Assembly: GCF_000321225.1 (NCBI RefSeq)
Contig: NW_004450480.1
Span: 3,620,770 to 3,684,769, forward strand
DNA: 64,000 nucleotides
Source of the DNA: Odobenus rosmarus divergens
Lineage: Eukaryota; Chordata; Mammalia; Carnivora; Odobenidae
Reading direction: 5' to 3'
The position numbers and the translations under genes are program-made. How positions within the stretch are numbered: the first letter of the stretch is position 1; every line of letters begins with the position of its first letter. This document shows, piece after piece, positions 10,033-19,884 of the stretch. The notes below the pieces were generated by a model. It ran no database searches, was not told the origin of the DNA, and saw only the letters and a list, made by a program, of their open reading frames with translations.

Positions 10033-10195
10033 ACCAGTGGTTTTCAATCCTGGTTGCTTGACGGAATCACTGGGAGAGATTAAACTTGTAATGCTCAGAC
10101 TTCATCCTAAACCAATTAAATCAGAATATCTGCCGGGGTGGGGCCTGAAATTGTATTGGGTCCCGGCTCCCCGGGGGTTCTAACGTGTGGCTGGA
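10033..10195. mobile_element. MER5-type hAT remnant
   Basis: CCAGTGGTTTTCAATCCTGG, GACGGAATCACTGGGAGAGA, TTAAATCAGAATATCTGCCG and GGGGTGGGGCCTGAAATTG are MER5-family landmarks (non-autonomous hAT-Charlie DNA element). It borders the CpG-rich block. Confidence 0.7.
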
Positions 10196-10229
10196 GTCGC
10201 AACCTCAGTAGGATGCTCTTACCCTGCAG

Positions 10230-10640
10230 CAGCAGCACCTGGAAATCCCCGCGGGGAAGCTCAGGTCCCACCCGGGCGCACTGGTCCAACCAGAGCCTGC
10301 GTCCGCCAGCACAGGAGCCCTGGGGCATTCCCGCACACGCTCAGTTGGCGCCGCACTGCCCGGCAGCCTGCCCCGCAGCCTGCCCCGCAGCCTGCCCCGC
10401 AGCCCCGGGGCATTTCCCGCGCACGCTCAATTGGCGCCGCACTGCCAGGCGCCAGGCCCCCGGCCCCTGCAGCCCCAGGGCACTCCCGCGCACGCTCAGT
10501 TGGCGCCGCGCTGCCGAATGAGGCCTCGGCGCTGATGGCGTCTAAATGCCCTGGCCAGTAGCGCCTGCCTACTGGAGCCTCGCCTGGGCAACGGCTCCCA
10601 GTCCCGTGCTACCTCGGCGGGTCCCTGTGGCTCCCGGCCT
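10230..10640. promoter_or_regulatory. Small CpG-rich block
   Basis: GC-rich with many CpGs in about 400 bp, against a CpG-poor background. It contains the minisatellite at 10318-10520. In mammals such blocks can be promoters or orphan CpG islands. No transcript start, TATA box or exon can be assigned here, so promoter function is only a possibility. Confidence 0.45.
10318..10520 (+). repeat. GC-rich minisatellite with 3 diverged units
   Basis: Three units share GGGCAYT-CCCGCRCACGCTCARTTGGCGCCGC, starting at 10322, 10408 and 10478 (spacing 86 and 70 bp). The first spacer holds three tandem copies of the 12-mer CAGCCTGCCCCG (10364-10399). Each unit carries TTGGCGCC, an E2F-like core. Units 2 and 3 carry CGCGCACGCTCA, one mismatch from the NRF1 consensus. 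Binding is inference. Confidence 0.85.
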
Positions 10641-11585
10641 GGTTAACAGTGAGGGCTGGAGTCTGCGCAAGCCGTGAGGCAGGCTGGAAGGGGGGCCCAG
10701 GGGTAATGAAGTGATAACAGGGCTAACTCACTTTCCAGAACGCATGTGAGAGCAGGAACATCAATGATCAGAGGACCTGACCATCTCCAGCTTGAGACAC
10801 GAATAAGGACACATCAGCTCTTAATGCTCACGTTGTTTCCTAGCTTCTTCCCGTTGGATTAGCAGCATGCCCATTACCTTACTCCCGCTTTTGTCGTCTC
10901 TGTGCCCCCTGATTTTCAAGAACCCCAGGCCCTTATCACTCCACAGGGATCAAACCCGTGCCTAAGCCCCCCCTCCCCCCGGATGGGGAGGATGGAGAAA
11001 CTGACGGGTCTACGCAGAGCCCAGGTGGGATAGTTTTCTCTTGTGGGATTGATTTAGAAAATTGGTCCCGCCTGATGTGTTTCGTCTTTAGCTGCTGCTG
11101 GAAAGAGCCCTTGGGGATCCGGGTGCCCACAGCAGCCTCCCTGATTCTTGAGAGGGAATATCACGGTTCTATGCAGTCACTCCTGGCCAGAAAGCCCCAA
11201 GGGGTGGGGGTTCCAGGTTTCTAGAGCTGAACCTTAAACTCAGAAAGCGGCTGATGCTCCCTCTTGCCCCAAGGTGATGTCCTCTTGGGGGGGGGTCCTT
11301 GCTATCTTTCCTGGGAGCTGACCTCGGGTGGTACCACTGCCATCAATATAGGGCTTACTACTGCTAAGCCTCAAAAGTGTTCTCTTGTTCTCCCCCGAGG
11401 CTCCATGGCCCTCGGGCAAGTGTGCCTACCCACTCCCTGGAGCTGTGTATGCTGGAAGGTAGAGGGGGACAGAGCTGTTACCGGCCACACAAAGGCCCTG
11501 TGGCACCCCCGGCAGGGAAATGGGGCCCACGCCTTGCATTCCTCACAGGCACCCTACTGCCCCTAGACGTAGTACTGCCTGCTCT
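10641..11585. other. Unique GC-moderate DNA downstream of CpG block
   Basis: No repeats that I recognise in about 950 bp and no convincing coding frame. Frames of about 60-100 codons are not protein-like. If the CpG block is a promoter, a first exon could lie here, but nothing in the sequence demonstrates one. Confidence 0.4.
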
Positions 11586-11589
11586 AAAA

Positions 11590-12390
11590 CGATGGAGGCC
11601 GTATTCCAGGCCAGGCACGACAAGCTTTAGCTCTCTGACCAAAGCCCTCCACCGGCTGCCCATTTTGCTTGAAGTAAAACCCAAGACCTGGGTCCCCAAG
11701 CAATCTGCCTGCCCCCTTTTCCCTCTGCCTGCTTCTGTTGCTCGTTCTCACCTCTACACACACGTGCTTCTCATCTTCTCAAACACACCACGCGTGTTTC
11801 CGTCTCAGGGCCTTCGCCCGGCTGTCCCCGCCCTGCACGCTCTTCCCTCACCCACAAAGCTAACTGCCACCTCTTTTTTTTTTTTTTAGATTTTATTTAT
11901 TTATTTGACAGAGACACAGTGAGAGAGGGAACATAAGCAGAGGGAGTGGGCGAGGGAGAAGCAGGCTTCCCGCCGAGCAGGGAGCCCGATGCGGGGCTCC
12001 TGAGCGGAAGGCAGACGCTTAATGACTGAGCCACCCAGGCGCCCTAACTGCCACCTCTTTAAAGCCTTGCTTCAAATATCATTTCAAGAAGACTTACCCT
12101 AACAATATTATATGTCAAATGGCAACCAGGACTCACACTGCCAGCCCCCCTCCACGCTCTCGATCCTCCTCATCCAGATTTATGTGTTGTAATTGTACTT
12201 ACTTTCAATCACACTCCATAATTTTCTTCTATTCATTCTTTATTGTCTGTCTCCCTCTGGTAGAAGGTAGGCTTCACAGGACAAAGACTATTTCCCCTGC
12301 ATTTGCTTACTGACATGTCCCCGGTGCCCAGAACAATGTCTGGCACACAGGAGGCCCTCAGGAAATATTCATGGAATGGATGTTTTCAAA
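11590..12390 (+). mobile_element. L2 3-prime region split by a SINE
   Basis: AAAGCCCTCCACCGGCTGCC, CAGGGCCTTCGCCCG, GCACGCTCTTCCCTCACC, AAGCCTTGCTTCAAATATCA, TTATTGTCTGTCTCCCTCTG and AGAACAATGTCTGGCACACA follow the L2 LINE 3-prime end in order. The open frame of 170 codons at 11377-11889 runs through it and is not a gene. Confidence 0.7.
11877..12044 (-). mobile_element. SINEC copy inside L2
   Basis: T-run, AGATTTTATTTATTTATTTG, GAGCAGGGAGCCCGATGCGG and head GACTGAGCCACCCAGGCGCC. Perfect 16-bp target-site duplication TAACTGCCACCTCTTT (11861-11876, 12045-12060). About 25 bp of the body around the B box is deleted between GGGGCTCC and TGAGCGGAAGG. Confidence 0.96.
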
Positions 12391-12394
12391 GGCC

Positions 12395-12545
12395 CTGGAT
12401 GTAGGTAGAATTGTAGCACCCACTTTACAGACAGGAAAACTGAAACCCAGAGAAGTTAAGTGACTCACAGGAGGTCATGGAGGACCCAGTTACTAGCACC
12501 AGGTCACACAGGCTTCAGAGCCGGCCCCTGGGCTAGTTCAAAGGA
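12395..12545 (-). mobile_element. MIR fragment
   Basis: CACTTTACAGACAGGAAAAC, TGAAACCCAGAGAAGTTAAG, TGACTCACAGGAGGTCATGG and CACAGGCTTCAGAGCCGG match the reverse MIR core. Confidence 0.7.
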
Positions 12546-12840
12546 TCAAAGTGCAAGCAGCACGTGGATACTTTAGGTAGAGTCCAGGGAGGAGGAATTA
12601 AATTAAAATTTGCTTTGGTTTTAGGGGTGGAGGTGGAGATGCTTGAAGAAGAGTGGTGTAAAAGGGTTTTGGTGACCTAAAAGTTGGGGTATGCTTTATA
12701 ATTCTGCCCTTTAAAACAGATTTGGATTACGTGCCCTATGGTGCTAGACAAAAACAAGACGAGACTGACTCTAAGCCTCTGGAGACTTCGATATAGTAAC
12801 TTGTGTTTGGAGGGAGAGTGTGTCACTTGAGGTCAGCGAT
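12546..12840. other. Unassigned DNA
   Basis: Nothing recognisable; no coding or RNA signal. Confidence 0.45.
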
Positions 12841-12844
12841 CAGG

Positions 12845-13325
12845 AACAGCACCAAGACATACTGTAACAAACTACCTCCACACATGGGGGTTTACAACAA
12901 CAAGCCTTTGTTACTACTGTTCCTCAGCCTGTTTGTCCAAACTAGGCATGCCCGGTGATCTGGGCCAAGGTCAGCCGATCTCCCCTGGGCTCACTCAGGC
13001 GGTCTGTGCGGAGCTGCCCGAGGCTGAGTCTGTGACGCTCTCGTGCATCTGGGGGCCCAATGGCGCAGTGGAGGGACTCTGGAGCTGGGTGTCCCGTCTG
13101 CCAGCAGTCCAGCTCGGGCTAGTGCACACGGCAGCGGGTCAGTTCCAAGAGAGGAACGAAAGCGTTCAACACCGCCTGAACTAAGGCAAAGCAGCCCCAT
13201 TCCATCAGCTGCATGTTATTAATCAAGCGGCTACACAGGCTCAAGGGGTGGGAAAATAGTTCCTCCGTAGGATGTGCTGCAAGGCAAGGGACATTGTGAC
13301 CATTTCTGAAAAACTGTCTACTACA
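12845..13325 (-). mobile_element. MaLR LTR, reverse, diverged
   Basis: TACTGTAACAAACTACCTCC and GGGGGTTTACAACAACAAGC match the reverse MaLR 3-prime end. The far edge CAAGGGGTGGGAAAATAGTT and AAACTGTCTACTACA matches the reverse 5-prime end. The middle is strongly diverged. Confidence 0.6.
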
Positions 13326-13435
13326 GGCTGGCTTAGGGTAACTGAAAGGCACTATATAAAGCACTAGGGCCAAGCAATAGATAAATAATGAGGGTGAATG
13401 AGAGAGGGTGGGAAGAAAGACACTTGATGCCAGAA

Positions 13436-14210
13436 AACTAGTTTATTCATTCTTTCAAAAATATTCAGCAAGCCATCTGTGGCAGGTCAGGCAGGGCATG
13501 CAGCAAGAGACAGATGACATGTTAGAGCAAGAGACTGAGAGACAGATAGAGACAGTCAGTCACCCTTCAATTCACTATGATCGAGGCTGTGTCAGGAGAA
13601 AGGTGGGCAAGCGTGGCAACTCACAGGAGGGGCACCTGACCAGTCCGGGGTGGGGGGAAGGAACCAGGGATGGCCTCAGGAAAGAAACTCCGAGGCAAGA
13701 TTCATGGCAGTGACCATGCCAAAGACGGGTGGGGAAGAGAGAAGAGCATTCGAGGCAGGGGAATAGGATGTGCAGAATCCCAGAGACCAGACAGGGTGTG
13801 CCTTGCTGATTGAGTGTGGCTGGACTGAAGGAAGATGGCAGTTGAGAGAGACAGGTGGACGCTTACACAAGAGAAGCTAAGGAGGCGAGACTTGGCACGG
13901 AAAAACTTTTAACGAGGAGGTTACCAGATCAGGCTGGCGTGTTAGAAAGACCACTGACCCATCGGTTTAGAAGATGGACTTTTGGTTTGGGCTGAGCGGG
14001 TGAGTGGAGGAGCAGGGTACAGTAAGATTTGGGAAGTCCAGTTAGGCTATTTGAGCAGCACAGGCACAAAATGGCAGATGGACGGATCAGAGAGAGAGAT
14101 TTAGAGGAAAAAGCTCCCAGATGGATAACTGCCACAATGAGACAGAAAATTCTAGAATGTTGTCTGGGATTTCTGGCTACAGCCGGATGGATTGATGGCG
14201 GCACTATTTA
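13436..14210 (-). mobile_element. L2, long reverse copy, diverged
   Basis: TTATTCATTCTTTCAAAAAT, GGAAGAGAGAAGAGCATTCG, AGGCAGGGGAATAGGATGTG, GTGTGGCTGGACTGAAGG and GGAGGTTACCAGATCAGG follow the reverse L2 order (GAAGAGCGTTCCAGGCAGAG...CAGTGTGGCTGGAG). Frames crossing it are chance. Confidence 0.55.
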
Positions 14211-14512
14211 ACAAGATAGAAAAACTTGGCTAAAGAAAGTCCCCTTAATTGAGCACAAAATTTGATTCTAAGCTTCCCAGCAGCAAAGGCAAAGAGAAAC
14301 CAAGATAAATAATCTCATTTCACTGTTTCCTAACAGGAAACACAGCCATGCATCATGGAAACCAAACTTCCTCATAAGGTATATAAGGGGAATCTACCAA
14401 AGGGGTCTCCATGGAAAGTACCATGAGCCAAATACAGATAAGATCTGTACAAAAGATGCAGAACTATTCTTTGCAGGCCTGTTCTGTATATATATCAACC
14501 CTGATAAGAGCA
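14211..14512. other. Unique DNA with a TATA-like motif
   Basis: No repeat recognised. TATATAAG lies at 14380-14387 in the context CATAAGGTATATAAGGGGAA. There is no supporting initiator, CpG content or downstream exon, so it is noted only. Confidence 0.35.
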
Positions 14513-14525
14513 GAGAGTCAGATAT

Positions 14526-14700
14526 TATTAACATTATTATTATTTGGAGGGGGGCATGGAGGGGTAGAGGGAGAGACCTTAGGCAGGCTCAAGCCCAGCA
14601 CGGAACCCAACGTGGGGCTTGATCTTACAACCTTGAGATCATGACCTGAGCTGAAATCAGGAGTCAGACACTAAACTGACGGAGCCGCCCAGGCGCCCCT
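14526..14700 (-). mobile_element. SINEC copy
   Basis: Tail has drifted to TTATTATTATT. Then GTGGGGCTTGATCTTACAAC, GAGATCATGACCTGAGCTGA and head GACGGAGCCGCCCAGGCGCC. Perfect 13-bp target-site duplication GAGAGTCAGATAT (14513-14525, 14701-14713). Confidence 0.95.
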
Positions 14701-14713
14701 GAGAGTCAGATAT

Positions 14714-15030
14714 AAATCATAGCTGTATAGAGTCACTTGTGTGAAGACTGTAAATGGCTTCTGGGTACCTTACCTGCTAAAGATCTTTGAGTTCCTGGCA
14801 TTTAGAGAAGTGAGAGACTAATAACAAATGAAAGGAACTTACAAATACATTTTATTTTATAAACTTGAAATTAAGAGTCCATGACTTTAGTGAACAAATT
14901 AATGCCCCAGGATCATTTTAAAGGAAAGAATATGGAAGCCCCAATTCCAGCAAATACCATTAACAACACAATCAGGTAACTTAGAGCTTTGTTTTTAAAC
15001 GTTGAAGCAATTAGAACCAACCTATTGTGG
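14714..15030. other. Unassigned AT-rich DNA
   Basis: No gene and no repeat that I can name with confidence. Confidence 0.4.
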
Positions 15031-15034
15031 ATAT

Positions 15035-15300
15035 TTTTAATTACATTTTTTTCCCTGATACTAAAGTAACTCAGGCTTACTAGAGAAAATCTGGAAAGTT
15101 CAGAGAAGTGGAAAAAAAAAAAAAATCACCTCTAATCCCAGCAACGATGACCAACTGCTGTTAATACTGTGGTGTATTTGTCTTTTCAGTTGTTTTTGTA
15201 AGCCTATGTATAAGGAAATATTTTTCTCTTTAAAAAGTTGGGATAAGGTAACGCTGGATCAACTGTTTTATACCTGTTTTTTCCACTCACATTTGCCAAT
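15035..15300 (+). mobile_element. LINE-like interspersed repeat fragment
   Basis: AGAGAAAATCTGGAAAGTTC, AAAATCACCTCTAATCCCAG, GACCAACTGCTGTTAATACT and ATACCTGTTTTTTCCACTCA match a very common mammalian repeat. A related segment occurs at 22740-22845. Class probably L1; subfamily not determined. Confidence 0.5.
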
Positions 15301-15700
15301 GACAAACAGAAGCCTTTGTTTTAAGGAAACCTAGTGTTCCAATGACCTCTCTTAATGTCTCCAAATTTATATGTCTTTTGTTGCTTGTGTAGACTTTGGT
15401 GTACTTGCTCTGCTTGTCCTCACTAGCTTCCTGAAAAAGAGAAGAGAGGTTGGTGAACTTGACTTTTTCTTGCCAAGGACTTAATTGTGTCATTTATAAT
15501 AGAGATCTTGGGGCCTGGCATTTTAGCACAGAGAGGAAGAAATATGCTAATACGTTGTGCTTCACAGAGAGCGCAAGAATAATTAGCCACCCCAAGGCCA
15601 CTCCTGAACAGGTTGTGGCCTTGCTGCCTCCTTTCCTGGGGAACATTCTCCTCTGGTTGCTGTTCCACAGGGACATAACTTCCATTCTCCCTTTCTCTTC
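15301..15700. other. Unassigned DNA
   Basis: Open frames of about 100 codons on both strands overlap each other antisense, the pattern of chance openness. No domain is visible. Confidence 0.4.
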
Positions 15701-15707
15701 CCTGCCA

Positions 15708-16163
15708 TGTCGGGATGGTGGATGGCAAAATGGCCACAATGGTTTACTGCTGCTCCCATCAAGCACTGAAGTCCATTTCCTTACCCCTTGAATCGGGGCT
15801 TGGGCTCTGCTTGGATCAATGGAAGGGACAGATGTGACAGTGTGTCAGTTCTGAGTCTGGGACTTAAGAGGCTTTGCAACCTCTATTCTTGCTGCTTCCT
15901 TCTGCCAACACGCGGACAAGCCCAGGGAACTTGCTGGATGATGAAAACCACACGGAGAGAGGCCCCATGCATCCCAGCCAAAACCATTATAAACCAGCAG
16001 CCCCCGCTGACCATGGCTGAGCCCTCTTGTAACCAACCAGGTCCAGCCCAGACCAGAAGAAAAGAACAAGAATTCATGACTTATAAAATTGAGAGCTAAC
16101 TAAGTAGTTTTGAGTTGGTAAGTTTTGGGGTAGTTTGTTACACAGCAAAAGCTGACCGATGAC
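15708..16163 (+). mobile_element. MaLR LTR (MLT1-class)
   Basis: TGTCGGGATGGTGGATGGCA start, TGGATCAATGGAAGGGACAG, CTCTATTCTTGCTGCTTCCT, CTGAGCCCTCTTGTAACCAA, GTAGTTTGTTACACAGCAAA and GCTGACCGATGACA end. Solo, non-coding. Confidence 0.65.
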
Positions 16164-16239
16164 AGTCGCTGAGCATATTTGAAATAGATTTAAGCATATC
16201 ATTCTTCATAAGAATCTGAGAGCTCAAAGGTTATACCGA

Positions 16240-16345
16240 TGAGACTGGACAAGCCCCACAATGGCAGGTGCCACATCTCTCTTGATCACTGTGGTAGCTT
16301 CACATCTAGCACAGTGCTGGGCACACAGTAGGTGGCACCTACATG
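16240..16345 (+). mobile_element. L2 3-prime end
   Basis: CAATGGCAGGTGCCACATCT and CACATCTAGCACAGTGCTGG followed by GCACACAGTAGGTGGCAC is the L2 terminus. Confidence 0.6.
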
Positions 16346-17060
16346 ATAATAATGGCATTTAGTGAACGCTTACTATGTACTCACCACTACGCAAGATGCT
16401 TTCATGTTGATTACATTATTTTGTGATAAAAAGAAAATCTCCCTCCCGCTGCCAAAAAAAAAAAAAAAGTCTACATCCTAATCCCCAGGACCTGTAGATA
16501 TGTGACCATATGTGGCAGAAGAAACTTTGAAGATATGACTGAGTTAAGGATCTTGAGATGGAGAGATTATCCTGTATTATTTGGCTGGGTCCAATGTCAT
16601 CTGAAGGGCCTTGAATGAGGGAGGCAAGAGGGTCAAGGTCAGAGAAATAAGATTTGACTATGGAGCCAGAGGGTGGAATGAAACACTCTGGGGATGGAGG
16701 AGGGGCCACGAGCTCAGGAACGCAGGCAGCCCCTAGAAGCCAGAAAAGGTGAGGAGATGGACTCTTCCCTTAGAGCTGCCAGAAGGAACACAGCCATATG
16801 GGTACGCTGGTCTCAGGCTTCATTCCTCCAGATCTCTGAGACAATAAATGTATGTATTTGTTTTAAGTCACTCAGTGTGGCTGTTTGTTACAGCAGCACT
16901 AGGAAAAGCATATCTTCCCTTATAAAGTAAGCTCTCCTGTCACCATTTGCACTTGACAGATGAGGGAACTGAGGCTCGGGTAGGTTAAGCAATTTGCCTG
17001 GCTCTTAAGTCACAGAACTCGATCAAACCTGTTCTTCCAAAATCTACCCTGTAGAGCCTC
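16346..17060 (-). mobile_element. MIR split by a MaLR LTR
   Basis: 16346-16436 (GGCATTTAGTGAACGCTTAC, GATGCTTTCATGTTGATTAC) and 16912-17060 (TTGACAGATGAGGGAACTGA, GGTTAAGCAATTTGCCTGGC) are the two halves of one reverse MIR. The MaLR LTR at 16452-16912 entered between them. Confidence 0.65.
16452..16912 (+). mobile_element. MaLR LTR inserted in MIR
   Basis: ACATCCTAATCCCCAGGACC, AAGGATCTTGAGATGGAGAG, ATTATCCTGTATTATTTGGC, CAATAAATGTATGTATTTG and AGTCACTCAGTGTGGCTGTT are LTR landmarks in order, closing with CAGCAGCACTAGGAAAAGCA. Preceded by an A15 run at 16455-16469. Confidence 0.72.
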
Positions 17061-17266
17061 CCAGTGGGTCAGAGAAAGAGCACTGAATATGGAATCCAGA
17101 TGGGAAGCACCTTCCTAAAAATGAAGATGAGATGACTTTAAACCACCCCCTTCCTGTTCTGATTTCCTATGATTCTAAAACATTGAGTTGGCATATTTCA
17201 GCGTCAGATTCACAACTCACAAGAGGACCAGGCAGGACTCAGAGGGGCTCAGTAAGGCCTGGAGAA

Positions 17267-17330
17267 GGAGCAGGAAGAAAACTCTGGAAATATGGTGTGG
17301 AGCAGGAAGAAAACTCTGGAAATACGGTGT
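17267..17330 (+). repeat. 32-bp tandem duplication, 2 copies
   Basis: 17267-17298 and 17299-17330 are identical except for T/C at one site (TATGGTGT versus TACGGTGT). The units abut directly. A recent local slippage product in otherwise unassigned sequence. Confidence 0.95.
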
Positions 17331-17870
17331 GGACCATATCAAACTAGGACTTCTGAGAAACACAAGATTGTCACGATGCTAGTAGATCATGCCACAGCCC
17401 CTGAAATCCATGGAATGAGCACTGTGGTTGTCTCCCCACCACCTATCCACTGAGCTCTGCTGTGTGGCAGCTCTGGGCTTGCATGGAATTGAGCCAGCCC
17501 CAGCCCCAGCCCCAGGATGGGCTGTGACTGGCCCAACCCTTCGGTGTAATCTCATCTCCCCTGCCAGAGTGATTGATTCAAGTACTGATTAGAGTGATAC
17601 CCAGGACTTTTGTTCAGTGATCGGAGAAAGAAAGGCTACCTATTTTGTTCTTGAAAGCATGGTATATAGGTATGAAACCTGGGATTGCTATATGTGCTTT
17701 GCTACAATGAGGAAGCCAGTCTGAGGACAAAGCCAGTACCCAAAGAAGGGCAGAGCTGACAAAGTTACAGAGAAACTGAGCCAGATCTTTGATCAAACTA
17801 TTCCTAAAGTCTAACCTACCTCTGGACTTGGAAGTTACAAAACCTGATAAACTCCCTATATGGTTTTGCT
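17331..17870. other. Unassigned DNA
   Basis: Contains a short CAGCCC triplet-like run at 17491-17513 (AGCCCCAGCCCCAGCCCC). No gene signal. Confidence 0.4.
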
Positions 17871-18104
17871 TTGTTTTTTTGTTTGTTTGTTTGTTTGTTT
17901 GTTTTAAGAAAGGGAGAGAAGGGGGCAGGGGGAGGGGCAGAGGGAGAGAGAGAATCTTAAGCAGGCTCCACACCCAGTGCAGAGCCAACGGGTGGAGGTT
18001 GGGGTGGGGGGCGGGGCTGGATCTCAGGACCCTGATGAGATCATGACCTGAGCAGGAATCAAGAGTCGGAGGCTTAACCAACTGAGCCACTCAGGCACCC
18101 CACC
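17871..18104 (-). mobile_element. SINEC copy with (GTTT)n tail
   Basis: The A-tail on the reverse strand has expanded into (GTTT)n at 17875-17904. Then GCAGAGGGAGAGAGAGAATC, GGCTGGATCTCAGGACCC and head CTGAGCCACTCAGGCACCCC. Flanks TATGGTTTTG and TATGGTTTTA form the target-site duplication. Confidence 0.93.
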
Positions 18105-18323
18105 CTTTATGGTTTTAACATAGTTTTGGTGTTTTGTTTTTGTGTGTGTGTGTGTTTTAAGCAAAACTATTCTAACAGACGCCAATCAGTAACTTCTAAG
18201 ATACCTATGTAAAAAGCAGCAATGATACAATTTAGCTTCCTGGGGGAATCATTTGGCTCTTGGTCATCTCTGTGCTCATACCTCTCACCTTCCCTATAAT
18301 CAACCCCAGCATCCCATGTCCTT

Positions 18324-18525
18324 TTTTTTTTTTTTTAAGATTTTATTTATTTATTTGACAGAGAGAGAGAGAGCGAGAGAGGGAACACAAGCAGGGGGAG
18401 TGGGAGAGGGAGAAGCAGGCCTCCCGCTGAGCAGGGAGCCCGATGCGGGGCTCGATCTCAGGACCCTGGGATCATGACCTGAGCCCAAGGCAGACGCTTA
18501 ATGGCTGAGCCACGCAGGCGCCCCT
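18324..18525 (-). mobile_element. SINEC copy
   Basis: T16 run, AAGATTTTATTTATTTATTT, GGGAACACAAGCAGGGGGAG, CGATGCGGGGCTCGATCTC and head GAGCCACGCAGGCGCCCC. Flanked by CCCATGTCCTT / CCCATGTCTTT. Confidence 0.96.
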
Positions 18526-18990
18526 CCCCATGTCTTTAAAACCTGGTTTGAGCCTGCTCAGCTCATTTTGGAAACAATTTTCCTACTTTATATCAGCACA
18601 TATTTCTTTGCTCTCTGTCCCACCACTGATATCTATTTTTGTCTTGGATTTCTTCATCATGAATCCCAGCTGGTCTAATAGGCCAATCTTAGCTCAGCTT
18701 GAAGCCTCTGCCTAGAGCCCACATACTGGTGGTCAGAACCTCTGGGCCTGACCTATCCCTCAAAGGAGGAATGGGAAGGCCTGGCATTCTCCCTATTTGA
18801 AACTTCTGAGTGATGAAATGGCCCCAGGATAGAGGACACTGCTCAACTGTCCAAATTGGGCTGAAGTGTCACAGGCTAGAGATGGGAAGTGAGGGTTCTG
18901 GCTTGCTGTACATCACAGGTAGAGACTAGGTTAGCACAGACTTGGGATGCTTATGGGAAGCAGCCTTATCTAGGCAGCAAACCAGGAATG
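18526..18990. other. Unassigned DNA
   Basis: No repeat or gene recognised. Confidence 0.45.
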
Positions 18991-18994
18991 GAAG

Positions 18995-19115
18995 AATAAA
19001 GAGATCTGGATTCTAGTCCCAGCTCAGCCAGTTTGCTTACCTTCTCTAGGCCTCTTTTTCTTTATCCATAAAATGGGTTTAAACTAGATTACGGATTTAA
19101 ACCTGGAATCCATGT
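18995..19115 (+). mobile_element. MIR fragment
   Basis: GGATTCTAGTCCCAGCTCAG, CTTACCTTCTCTAGGCCTC and TTTATCCATAAAATGGGTTT match the MIR core. Confidence 0.65.
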
Positions 19116-19217
19116 AGGAATTTCAGGGGGGCCAAAGTTTTCTTTTGAGGATTTCTGTTGTTTTCATTATACTCTCAAAGGAGTACATAACACCAAATTT
19201 AAGAACTACAGGCCTAG

Positions 19218-19419
19218 GGGCGCCTGAGTAGCTCAGTCGTTAAGCATCTGCCTTCGGCTGAGGTCAGGATGCCAGGGTCCTGGGATCGAGCCCCGCATCG
19301 TGCTCCCTGCTCAGCAGGAAGCCTGCTTCTCCCTTTTCCACTCCCCTGCTTGTGTTCCCTCTCTTGCTGTGTCTCTCTCTGTCAAACAAATAAATAAATT
19401 CTTTTTTTTTTTTTTTTTT
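19218..19419 (+). mobile_element. SINEC copy with anomalous T-run tail
   Basis: Head GGCGCCTGAGTAGCTCAGTC, body, then CAAACAAATAAATAAATTC followed by an 18-T run instead of the expected A-run. Perfect 17-bp target-site duplication AAGAACTACAGGCCTAG at 19201-19217 and 19420-19436 proves a complete retroposition event on the + strand. Confidence 0.96.
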
Positions 19420-19436
19420 AAGAACTACAGGCCTAG

Positions 19437-19880
19437 ATTATCTTAAAGGTTTTTTTCCATCGTTGGCAGTCTGTGATTCTAGATGAGTTACTATAGTGGA
19501 ATTCCTCCAAGGATCACAGCCCTGTGCAAATGCATACAGTGCAAATCATAGAAGTCAAAATTGCCCCAAGGTGTTAAGGACACAGGGAGCTGGGGTTGAT
19601 TAGAGGGAAGGTGATTTTTTTCAATTGTATAAAAAGTTCACAGTGGTATTTAAATTCAGATTGCATATATCACCACATACAGGAATTCTTAGCACCCTGA
19701 CATGGAGAACCACTGAGCTAGACTTGAGATAGAAACAAAGAGAAATTCTCTATGCCTGCATTTGCGTGCTCAAACAACTGTCCTTTAAAATAACTATTAC
19801 CTAGACCCCCAAAGTAAAACTTACACTGTAAAATAAAGTTTGCATCATTCTTGGGGTATGCAAAGTGCTGGGGGAGCGGA
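19437..19880. other. Unassigned DNA
   Basis: AT-rich; no gene or named repeat. Positions near 19690-19720 (GGAGAACCACTGAGCTAGAC) may be the edge of an old hAT element. Confidence 0.4.
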
Positions 19881-19884
19881 GGCC

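Noticed and set aside
10318..10520. Regularly spaced repeats suggesting a CRISPR-like array
   Set aside because: Eukaryotic GC-rich minisatellite with unequal spacing and similar spacers. No cas genes.
10138..10521. Alanine/cysteine/proline-rich repeat peptide across the CpG block
   Set aside because: The peptide repeat is a by-product of a 12-bp repeat being a multiple of three, and the frame begins in a MER5 element. No other coding evidence.
14380..14387. TATATAAG as a core promoter
   Set aside because: Isolated motif in AT-rich DNA, without CpG content, upstream elements or an exon downstream.
15450..15791. Overlapping frames of 90-113 codons on both strands as a small gene
   Set aside because: Mutual antisense openness without a domain. 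The right end runs into a MaLR LTR.
984..16912. MaLR LTRs as possible intact proviruses
   Set aside because: All are isolated LTRs at different ages and orientations, with no paired LTR, gag or pol between them.
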